Source: Perkinsus marinus ATCC 50983 (Eukaryota; Perkinsozoa; Perkinsida; Perkinsidae). From it: a stretch of 34,793 bases of DNA. The DNA lies in the NCBI RefSeq assembly GCF_000006405.1, contig NW_003209090.1, positions 55,906 through 90,698 on the forward strand. The letters are read 5' to 3'. A program made the translations under genes and the position numbers. Of this stretch, positions 11,916-21,480 are shown in pieces; within the stretch, counting starts at the first letter, position 1, and each line of letters opens with the position of its first letter. Under the pieces are notes generated by a model that did not search any database, was not told the DNA's origin, and saw only the letters and a program-made list of their open reading frames with translations.

Positions 11916-12015
11916 NNNNNNNNNNNNNNNNNNNNNNNNNNNNNNNNNNNNNNNNNNNNNNNNNNNNNNNNNNNNNNNNNNNNNNNNNNNNNNNNNNNNN
12001 NNNNNNNNNNNNNNN
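11916..12015. other. Assembly gap (100 N)
   Basis: A run of exactly 100 N, a conventional placeholder length. On the minus strand it interrupts a TMEM256-like coding start on its right and enters a glycosyltransferase already past its first exons on its left. By comparison with the intact second copy, the missing sequence should exceed 1 kb. Confidence 0.95.
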
Positions 12016-12090
12016 GAATACACCAATGCAGGCTCCTAGACAGCCCAAACGGAACCATAGTACTGAGAAGGATCACCATAGCGCAGAGAC
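12016..12090 (-). CDS. N-terminal start of a second TMEM256/DUF423-like gene, cut by the gap
   Basis: Next to the gap the minus strand reads FRLGCLGACIGVF, nearly the same as RLGCIGACTGVL at the start of the intact TMEM256-like gene at 12242-12688. The ATG at about 12060 is one base out of frame with this segment, so either translation starts elsewhere through a splice, or the copy is decayed, or the contig end has a base error. The rest of the gene is hidden in the gap. Confidence 0.5.
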
Positions 12091-12241
12091 GATGAAGACG
12101 GATTGAATGGACGATCCATAATACTAACAACAAGGGACAGTGAGCTTGTGTGCTCGTACAGCTGCTCGGTCTTAGGTTCATCTCCCCAACGAATTGAACT
12201 AACAACTGATAAACTCAAGAATAGCATCCCACAGAAACCAC

Positions 12242-12688
12242 TCAGAATGCCATGGCAAACCATCCAGCGGCCATTAGAAGCCCTCCTACAGGGGCGACAA
12301 CCCCTAAGCGCTTGACACCAGTGAGCACTAAGGCTGAACAAAGAGAGAACATGACTTGCCCAGCACGATGATGGATGGAGGCCTTACCGTAAAGACTAGC
12401 TGAGAAGAAGAGGGTGCCCAGTGAGAGGAGTAGAGCAGGATAGTTCATTCCCGGCCTTCTATTGATGTTAGCAGCAATGATGATACCAATACTACTCAGT
12501 ATTTGGTACCTAGCTGCCGTTTGCCATACCTATTGCGACGAGTGAAAACTGATAGCTTCCTTGTTTTTGTACAGTACCTCGATATCGCGTGGTGTGATGT
12601 TAGGCTTAGAGCGAAGGCCATGAGCACCAAAGGCGTCGATGAGGACACCTGTACACGCACCAATGCAACCCAGACGGTGCCAGAACAT
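12242..12688 (-). CDS. TMEM256/UPF0382 (DUF423) small membrane protein
   Basis: Three exons on the minus strand: 12688-12578, 12529-12388 and 12333-12242, with introns of 48 and 54 nt. They give 114 residues; human TMEM256 has 113. The N-terminal RLGCIGACTGVLIDAFGAHG matches the conserved RLGAL..GA..YGAHG start of the family. WQTAARYQILSSIG matches the W/A..Y...H segment, and LLLSLGTLFFSASLY plus VVAPVGGLLMAAGWFAM match the last two membrane helices with their Pro-Gly-Gly turn. Four membrane spans are expected. The family is widespread in bacteria (YgdD-like) and eukaryotes, with no settled function. The gene lies between the two glycosyltransferases, all on the same strand. Confidence 0.88.
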
Positions 12689-13156
12689 AGCAATACAGGC
12701 AAAGGCTAAACCACAGGGCGAGCTTAACAACGAGACAGGGGTCCAAGCAGCACGAAACTGGTGCATCATCCATGGCGATGAAAAAGAGGCGGATTTCATT
12801 TACGAGATGTACGAGTCAAGAGGACGAGTGGACGATGGTAACTAGGAAGACACTAAGCTGACGATACTGCAGTTTGCTGCTGCTGCTTCTACTGCTGGTG
12901 GTGATGATAATTTCTTCGATTATGACAAACGATTCCGATACAAAGACGAAACGACAAAAATAGAGAGTAGATAACAAAAATAGATTCGACTTATCCATCA
13001 TTTGATATACAATACGAGAACATGCACTCATGCACAGAATTGTAGACGACATTTGCCACTACTGTTGTTGTGATGACAATAACTCTAGTCATTACTTAGT
13101 CATGGGGTAGTGGACACAGAGAGACAACTTGGGAATTACTGGGGATAACCAGCATT
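12689..13156. other. Intergenic region 3' of glycosyltransferase copy 2
   Basis: No gene seen. It holds ACAAAAATAG twice, 20 nt apart (12954-12963 and 12974-12983), at nearly the same distance behind its glycosyltransferase stop (about 175 nt) as the first of the paired copies behind copy 1 (about 185 nt). A short CTG/GTG-rich stretch lies at about 12870-12910. Confidence 0.5.
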
Positions 13157-16081
13157 CTAGTCTCTCACGACGTAGTGACCATGATACTGTTGTTGTTGTT
13201 GTTGATAATGATAGTGGTGATTATTGTATGGGCCAGTGAGCACTCCTGAGCGTAGTAGTGATGCAGGAGATGATGCCACTGTGCTCGGAGAGGCTGCTGC
13301 GCCTCGACGAGATCCTAAATATCGAAAGGTGTGTGATAGAAGGATGACGGACATGCTCACTAGGCAGGGCATGAGATGCCGTAAGAGGCTTCTCAACGGG
13401 CTCACTCTGTACCCACACTGTGAACCAATCGACATCAGGATGAGGGGGGCATGGGGGGATGTCCCTTATCTCATCCTCTCGAACACCTGACAACGACAGT
13501 AACCTAGCCATGAAAGCGATGACCAAGGAACGTAAAACCGCTGACTTCACAACCCATAATCCTTAGGATGCAACAGACAAAGTCCTGCTAGTGCGGAGGG
13601 AAGATCTTGTGCATGTCTGGTTCCCTCAGCCGAGCTCGGGAGTTTCCTCACTACACTATAAATTCAAAACACCAGCTAGTGCAGCGATATACAAATCTCG
13701 ACGAGAATTTTGCCAAACTTCCTCAGAATCCCCCCTCCCACTGTCATCAGCAAGCATATGCACGCCCAGGAACCTCATATCAGCGTCTGAGGCCTACCAA
13801 TTTTAATGTTGGTGCGTTCATGACTATAGACGAGTAAATTCTGGCAGAGTGCTCCAAGTCGGAAGAGTAATCCACTTAGACGATACCAAGGGAAGGTTAT
13901 GCACCTACAACCTCCACAATGCGGTGTGCCCCGATGGCTGCCTGATGAGGGATGGTGCTTACGTGCACAGTGTACTACGTAGCTCCTTCCTCTCACGCAG
14001 CACGACGATTTGGAATACAGCGACGACGAAATAGAGAAGGGCCGTGAAGACCATGGTCATCATCAACAGACCGACCCAGTCTCTTAGTAGTAGGCCACAA
14101 AGGAGGAACACTCGGAGCCAATCGAGAACGATTGCCAGTAACTGATAAACGTCATCATAGTAGCGATGATGATGATGATGACAGACCTCCTGCATGAAGT
14201 ACGGCTTCAACGCTAGACTAGCGACATGACAGAATGATGCAGGATGGAATACTTCAAACAAATATGAGAATGTCTTCTTGTGAGACGTTAATTCCCATGA
14301 CTTCACACGTTGACGGAACAATACCTAAGCCAGCAGTATCACAATAGCATCGGTGATAGTAGTAGTAGGCAGTACCGTCCAGGAATCAGGTGCATAAGTA
14401 GGAACGACGGCTTGAGCACATGATATGATCTTAGAGTTGTCCCTTTTACGGAGCAGTGATAGCCCCATGTACCTGTACAACGGTTTAGGTATCGATGAAG
14501 ACCATCTTATACTTACATATCCTCACCATTGAAGACCGTATCATGCTCATAGAAAACCTCATCTAGAGCTTCTCGGTCCCAAAGGGCGATGGCACCATGA
14601 CATGACAAACACCTGGCAAACTCTCGAGCCATATCATAGACCTGCTGCTGCTACTACCTAGACATGGTAGCCTGTAGTAACTTGTGGACTGCAGCCATCT
14701 TATACTCCACATCTTGACACCTAACCAGAAGGTTCGGCCGCCCATCTGGCGATGCAGCTGTGATCGGGAAGTGTACCTGACCAAGGCTTCTCACGGACGT
14801 ATGAAGGAACCCAATGCCCCACAGCTTTTATGCTATGGTCCTTTTCAAGATGCTCCTGAGGGATATGAAGATCTGGAGGCAGGGGGACATCATCATCAAT
14901 GATGACTGCAAACCTGACGAGGCAACCCTCTTCCACTGCGCTATCGCTAAGCCTACCTAAAGTCCTTAACTCTAGAATACCGTGAGAGGAATGGTATCCA
15001 GTACTTGTTGCACCAGTAGAAGGCGAAGGTCTTGTTACCTTCAGGAATGTATAAGTAATTGATATCAGGGTGGACCTAACATACAACCTAACACGGCGGT
15101 CTCCACCAACTGCTCACCTGCTGAACAGCCCACTGTGTATGGTCCTGTGGGCAGAGGCTTGGCCCGTTGTCACAGACAAAGATGTGACCAGGAGGGAACA
15201 CCATCATAGCTGATCGTAGTGTGGTAGTAAAGGTATCGAAACGCTCCGCTGTCATCGTGGACATATGGCAGGCGACCATCAGGCAGCAATCTCTGGTCAT
15301 TGATTGGTTCATAACCTGAAAAGGGAAGAGTAGCTCCCTATGGTCAACATCATCGTGGCCGTGCTCGGACGTACAAAGTCAGCCGTGACCGTATCCTCGC
15401 TGCTGTCGCGACTGATATTGAGGTCCACCGCCTCGTCACCAACGTTATGAATACCCATTGGGGAGGCGTGGTCTTCCTCGTATCCACGGCCCTCCTCCAA
15501 CCCTTCGTTAGCTACTTCATCGACTGCTATCTTCATAGCAACCTGACAGAATACTCATCTTCACAAATGATGACAATGAGCCCACCTGAAGGTGTCGACT
15601 GAAGACCGGCGCTCTTGGCCACTTCACCACACAGCAGGCTATGAGGAAGAGGAAGGTGTCCAATATAACGTCAATAAAAATAAGGAGGTCCAACCATGAC
15701 GACATACGCCAAATCGATATGTTCCCAAAGAGAGCATCCAATGCCTGAAGTCAAGACTAGATGCGTCTACTGTGGGGACCACACTGATAGACGTACCGTT
15801 CGTTTGCTCTTCATCTGTTGTGGTGAGAAGTATATTATCAGGTAGAGCGTAATAATTATAAGTAATAGGAAGAATATGTTCAGAAGGATGGTCCGGAAGC
15901 GTTGCTTGGTGAGGAAGGTGGTCAGCTTCTGTTCCCTCAGTTCCTTCCACTGCCTCAGTCTCCTCCTCCAAGCGTTACTCTCATACCGCTTCCTAGGGTC
16001 TCTTGATCGTAGCTGTGATCTCCTATACGGACCATACTGGGATGAATCCCATAGTGCATGCACCTACACTTTGCTGTCCAT
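13157..16081 (-). CDS. Family-2 glycosyltransferase, copy 2 (complete)
   Basis: Minus strand. The proposed start is the ATG at 16079-16081 (MDSK, then a 33-nt intron into YGPYRRSQLRS); the exact start is uncertain. Order: basic cytosolic N-terminus; span 1 (FLLLIIITLYLIIYF, about 15830-15870); span 2 (LDLLIFIDVILDTFLFL, about 15650-15710); linker; GT2 domain with CCLMVACHMST, IFVCDNGPSL, IIDDDVPLPPD (Asp triplet at 14889-14897), NGEDM (about 14517-14530) and RQRVKSWE (14293-14319); spans LDWLRVFLLCGLLL and ALLYFVVAVFQIVVL; FPWYRLSGLLFRLG; and a tail with DIPPCPPHPDVDW and a six-Gln run before the stop at 13157. The intron at 14142-14186 is a CAT-repeat-rich 45 nt. Likely a membrane polysaccharide synthase; product unknown. 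Tails of the two copies differ (Gln/His-rich here, Ser-rich in copy 1). Confidence 0.85.
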
Positions 16082-16359
16082 CAGCCCAGCGCTCCCACCG
16101 ACGCTGTCATACGGTCCTGAGCCGAGGGGTGTCGATGAGTGATGACCAGATGATGACGTGTGAGGGACCGGCGAGAAGGCTGAAGGCAGCACTATCCACC
16201 ATCGCATGTGCCGGTCTACCCGCAAAGCTCCTCGGTGTCGCTCTAGGAGTGATAGCAGTAGTGGCAGTAGGAGCAGCAGACCCCATCTGGTGACTGTAGA
16301 CGGAACTTAGATCGTATCTACCATTACGAAGGCAGCCGAATTGAGGACCAGAGATGGCG
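16082..16359. other. Spacer between membrane-protein gene and glycosyltransferase copy 2
   Basis: Both neighbours are on the minus strand. Open frames here (for example 16107-16391 on minus) lack support in homology or splicing, and I treat the stretch as 3' flank of one gene and 5' flank of the next. An upstream untranslated exon of the glycosyltransferase is possible. Confidence 0.4.
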
Positions 16360-17515
16360 TTACGCTGTGCCAGATATAGAGGAGGTATCACTATCGGCCT
16401 TGTATGCTAGCTGTGCCTCCTCATCCCATCTCAACTCTATCTGAGCTCTCAGGTACCTGCCACACATGCTGGTTATAATGGCCGTTTGGAAACCTTCCGT
16501 CTCACGCTCGCTTCTCAGGGAGCTCAACAGCCATCTTGGCCAGACCCTCCGCCTTCTCCTTGCGGAGGTTGATGTCGACATGACGGAGTATGAGCTCAGC
16601 CACGAACCAGAAGATGACAATAAGGACCACACCAGCGATGAGGCCTCTCATCGCCACTATGTTGGAAGGGGATACACTGTAGTCATTGTTACCTAGGGAG
16701 AAACGTCGTGCCAACTAGAGGGGGAGGAAGGCCGTACAGTAAGAGCCATCGAGGATATCAGCACAGTTCATGGTAACCACCACAGGTGAGTGGTCTGTCC
16801 TACGACCAACAAGGATATCACACTGGAGTGGTACAGCACCGTAGGCCTCATCATCATCGAGGCTCGAGGGGTCAGGGCATCTGATAGCGGACAATGATGT
16901 AAGATCGAGATGTATTTGAGCACACCTCCGTGATGAGCCCGATACATGGCATGTGTTGCCGCAGTAATCTAGTGAGTAACAAACAATGTCGGTCTCGTGA
17001 TGGGCTCTAGACGGTATCACGCACTTGCCACGACTGAACGCTAAGCATACTGGCTCGACAGTAGAGGGGGCTCACCGTTCATTCAAGTTGGAGTTCTCAG
17101 ACACCGCGAAACCGTTCTCTGCTATGATGGCCACAGCAGCGGTTCTGTAAGGAAGGGAGACCTACAGAGTTGTGATCAGATCAAGGGAAATGGCTTGTGT
17201 ACAGACCTGGCAACGAGGGCCGTCTGGGACCTCTAGGCTCGCGGCAAAGGTGTGAGCTAACTGTGGACATTCGTATATTGGGTATATGCCAATGCTTTCC
17301 TCGACTACCCATGAGTATCTAATGTGGTACAGGAGGGTATGGTGGCTAGTGCTAGAGGCTCACCCCCATGACCACCAAGTACAGGCTGTTCCTAGACTGA
17401 TGGTGAGGGCTATGAAAAGGACTATGATACGTGTTATTATTGGGCAAAGGGATGGCTTTTGGACTCGGGGCACCTTCAACGGAGCACGGCCTGTCTCCTC
17501 AGTTGCTCCTACCAT
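16360..17515 (-). CDS. Membrane protein with Cys-containing ectodomain, family not recognised
   Basis: Minus strand, proposed ATG at 17513-17515 (MVGATEETGRAPLKV). A signal-anchor-like span follows (RIIVLFIALTISLG), then a predicted lumenal or extracellular part with scattered Cys (IVCYSLDYCGNTCH; MNCADILDGSYC) and a C-terminal span (GLIAGVVLIVIFWFVAEL) leading to a charged tail. The last three exons are resolved: one ending at 16738, then 16692-16506 and 16456-16360, with introns of 45 and 49 nt. Upstream exon borders between 16980 and 17380 are not all settled. The two-span topology with a disulphide-rich middle is clear, but no family fits. It starts the minus-strand array and is divergent from the cathepsin gene. 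Confidence 0.6.
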
Positions 17516-17979
17516 ACAACGGTTGGATACTATTAGAGTAAGGACTACTGCAGCCAATATATACTTCTGACCAGCACTCAACCCAACACTCCTGGTACCG
17601 TTGTGGCCTAAGGCTGAATGAAGTCTGTCCCGGCCTTCGATGATGTTTTCGTGAACATGCGCTCAAAAACATTTCGCTCCACTCAATATAAGCGCATGAT
17701 GAAAAGCGCGCGCCCAACAATATGATCGAAATCGTCTCTACACTTCCCATCGCAATAAGACGACCTTCCAAGTGATTTTAACAGTGTGACTTGGAGATGC
17801 ATCCAATTTCAGCTTTGATGCCGAGGACTACTCCAAAGTCAGGCTACTGGGGTAGGAGGCGATCAGTAAAAGCGGACTGCCAACAATGATCCACACTTCG
17901 AACACCGTCATCACAGCCATTACCCTCTTTAATTCATTTTCCCACTGGCCCATTGGCCTCGGTATCCCCTCGATCTGCA
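17516..17979. promoter_or_regulatory. Divergent intergenic region (shared promoter candidate)
   Basis: 464 bp between the minus-strand membrane-protein start and the plus-strand cathepsin start. The only divergent junction in the window, so promoters of both transcription units should lie here. No TATA box or repeat stands out. Confidence 0.45.
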
Positions 17980-20900
17980 ATGGTCAACTTGATCGTATTT
18001 GCTATCCTCCTCGTAGGACTTGCTGATCTCCCTTTGCACTGCACCATTGAAGATGTTCAAGGTTAGCAATGAGCCTAACCACTCACGTATTGCTAGTGTT
18101 TCCTAGGCTGGTGGCAGCTGTATCTACTGGAAGGCCCTGTACCAAGCTGGAATAGTAAGGGAGAGCAGGACAGCTTCTGTGGGTATACTCCCATCAATAG
18201 CAACGAGGCCAACATAGCCCGTGGCAATCAGGTACTCACTCCATCATTCACTGTTGGCATGCTGCTGCTATGGTAGATACAACAGCTTATGGACGCAGCA
18301 GCGCTGAGTGGCCCCGATGGACTAACGTCACACAGTATAGAGAGGATACTGAGTACCCTTACTGCCTACCTCTCGCAATAAGCATCACCAAGCCTTAGAT
18401 ATGACTCTGTCATCGAGCCCTGTCGTCGACTTGAATCTCTCAATGGACCAGGATGTCAGTGGTGATGGTGTGCTTCGGGACCATCATCTGAAGGTAGGCC
18501 TTCCCCAAACTGTCTGGAAGAGGACTCGTATCAGGTATTGGATATTAGCGGTGCATACAGAGGCAGCTGGTCTGTCGGCTACGATGAGGGTCTCGTGCTG
18601 AAGAACCTAGTCCTGAGTAAGCTCGACGTGCCTAGGCCCAGCTCACCTTCCGATTTTAGACAACAGCGCGGTGCCGCGGCACTTGGTGGCCTTCTTCCGC
18701 TATCGCTGCCTCTCTGGGAGTAGCCATTGTGGGGACTATGCAGACTTTGAAGATGAGTAAGGAGGCTGGGCTATTGTGGGCGATGATTGCGGTTTGCAGG
18801 TTCGGCACCACTCAGGGCTATGAGTCGCTATGTGGTCAGACTCTGATAGGATGGTGGAGCTCGCGTAGCGGAGCGAAGCAAGGATGCTTTTGGATGAGAA
18901 AGAAGAGTGATGAGGAAGCGAATAAAGTGAGCTACTCTCTGAGGGTATCAAGTTGCCTTAAAGCGCCCGATAGGTCCATAGTGTGGCAGTCCTACCAGGG
19001 TCTATGACACCGTCTGCATTCATAACCCTGAGGGGGAGAAGGCGGAAGGCTAGCATTACCCGGTGAGGCCTTACGAGCTTACAGGCGCGTGTCAGCTACT
19101 CTCTGAACAACGGTTGTGTCGGTCTGACCTTGGACGCATTTCTCTTCAGGGCTCGTGCAATTGCTCTGATGACGAGGAGTGGTAGTAGTGGTCTATTAGA
19201 TGACGTAAGCTGGGGCGGCCAACTCCTCCCCATTGGGCGCTCTCAGATCAATGTAGATGAGGACACCGAGGGGTATGCTAGGTTCAAGGGCAGGTAAGCA
19301 GGGAGTAATAGTGAACAGTGCCTTAGTGTGGTTCCGATCAGGTATCATGTCTTAGCTGATGGCGCGTATACAGAGGACAGCTACGCCGAGGAGGTCAGAG
19401 AGCTCGTCTTTGCAGTGGCCAAGCTAGGCTACTCAGGCACCCACCAAATACCCTCCACAGCCTATAGACGAGGCCTGTATGAGTACTAATAGCATTGAGG
19501 ATGCCGACCTCGTGGCGTCCCTGCCAAAAGCGTATGATTTCCGTGATGAAGTTCCGCATTTTGGAAGTACTATGACGACTCTTGACCTCTTGACTAGGGC
19601 TTGCTCTCAGATCTAGAGTCTCAGCAGATGCTATGTGGCAGCTGCTATGCGATAGGTGCGGTGTCGGCCCTTCAAACTGCCATTGCTCGGCAGTTCCAAC
19701 TTCTTGGGATGGACCTGCCCGACGACTGGGGTCTGTCCGTCCAGGGGGTGAGCGGGAAGAGTCACCATCTCGTGGTGCCACTCAGTAGCTCTGCTTAGGC
19801 TTTATCGTGCGGTTATGCTTCTCAAGGATGCAACGGTGGATTTCCTGGTGAGAGTGTTGGAGAGAGGTATGTGAGACAGTAGCATTATGGCAGGTATCAT
19901 GGCATTCGACCTGACTGTCCAGGGTGTACCTCGAGCTTCCTGCATGCCGTAAGATGGGGCCTCACTGTGTGTGTGTTGATCGAACTCGTGTCTTACTCGA
20001 TATTGTCGTGACGCATAGCATTGATCCCTCCCCGGCCTGATTGGCGGTGAGTAGCCAATGTTGTGGCAGGTATCAGGGGACTCCCGAAGCTTGTGACCGA
20101 TCATGCTATAGAGATTCCACCAAATTGTGGTATGCCAAGGATTTCGCATACGTTGGTAGGTTCAGCTCAGCAGCTCCTGACTTGAGAGTGGCTCTTCCTT
20201 AGGGGGCTTCTACGGTCGTTGTAGTGAGGCCCAGATGAGGCAGCATATAATGCAGTAGGATGGGGCCTGGTAGCGGTGGCTTCAGGGTTGTACTGTAGGC
20301 AAGGACCGGTCTCGGTGGCTGTGAATGCACAGAGCGACCTGCTCCCCAGACCACCTCACAATATCACAGGCTTGGATGCTGGGGTACCCTATGGGACGGA
20401 GCACACAGTGATTGGGGAAAATTCCGTGAGCAAGTTGGTTGGATTTCTGCACGCATTGGTTTTTGTGGGAAGGTAAGGGTGAAGGCCACACGCCTATTGC
20501 CCTCTCCTGGGAAGGAGGTGTTGGGTGCCCATCTCCTTGTGGACACCAGCGACTTCCGTACGATTAGTAATACAGTCAGCAACACGTCGTTGATACAGAA
20601 AGTTGAAGCAAAGGGTAAGCGCTAGCCATGATCTGTATGGTGGGGATCGTTATCGTATTACCTTCAGCGAGCTCTAATCAAGAGCTCATTGTAAGGGCGG
20701 CCTTAGCGAAAGGGGTCACTTCATGGCCTCAAGTGGCACAAGAGATCACTCGCGTGCTCAAGTCAACCGGCTTGGGGGAATACCAGCTTCATGAACCCCA
20801 ATACCTCGGTAATATGAGTAACATAACTAGTCTATAGTTTGAGCTTGTTTGTGCCCCGTGGGGTCGCTGATAGACTTCTAGGAAGAGTTATGCGTTGTTG

Positions 20901-21354
20901 TACTTGGCCAAGGTGGAGATGTTAGGTATCGATCAGTGGGAGTACACCAACCATGCGCTGCTGGTCGTGGGGTGGGGATCTGAGATGGATCACAAGGCTG
21001 GCAAGGAGGTGGACTACTGGATAGCGCGCAACTCCTGGGGCGCCGACTGGGGTACCTTAGTGTTCTTTCCAATAATCGACGGGTCTTCATCAACCTCACC
21101 CCTTCCAGGTCCCAACAAGGATGGGTATGTGAAAATACTCAGAGGGGTTAACTTTGGTGGTATAGAGTCCCAGGCTGTTGCTATAACACCAGACCCTTGT
21201 AGAGGAGCTTTCAGAGGTAAGCCCCGAGTTACTGTCGTGTGGGATGTGCGCTATCATACTCGTGCCAGAGCATATGGACCGTCACCTCCTCGAGACGAGG
21301 AGGTCGATATCATCGTTACCTCAGCCCATGCAAGCATGTTATACAGCAGTATAG
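17980..21354 (+). CDS. Cathepsin C-like (dipeptidyl-peptidase I) cysteine protease, copy A
   Basis: ATG at 17980 with a signal peptide (MVNLIVFAILLVGLA), then DLPLHCTIEDVQG as in cathepsin C exclusion domains. Resolved exons: 17980-18061, 18107-18231, 18277-18352, 18399-18493, 18535-18616, 18660-18756, 18800-18926, 19150-19293, 19342-19414, 19461-19566, 19611-19747, 19799-19847, one ending at 20155, 20203-20254, 20299-20425, 20473-20614, 20668-20808, 20926-21051, 21109-21216 and 21269-21354. Regions 18927-19149 and 19848-20080 are incompletely resolved. The catalytic set is intact: CGSCY (Cys 19643-19645), YTNHAL (His 20952-20954), ARNSWG (Asn 21030-21032), plus SCGYASQGCNGGFP and GGFYGRC. 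The enzyme should be a secreted or lysosomal papain-clan exopeptidase. Between the GPVSVAV strand and the His there are about 125 residues where human cathepsin C has about 28. The 117-nt intron at 20809-20925 is unusually long for this gene. Confidence 0.87.
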
Positions 21355-21480
21355 TGCTCATCTTATCAAGGGTCCTTGTGTTCCCAATAGAGTACGGTGG
21401 CGCCTGGGTGAGACCTAATCATTAGAGGGCGTGAAGGGTCCCCTGAAGGGAGCGTCAGTGAAAGTTACTCTGCCCTGATA

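Noticed and set aside
13193-13208. Trinucleotide run as a microsatellite
   Set aside because: It encodes the Gln run in the tail of glycosyltransferase copy 2, so it is part of a gene.
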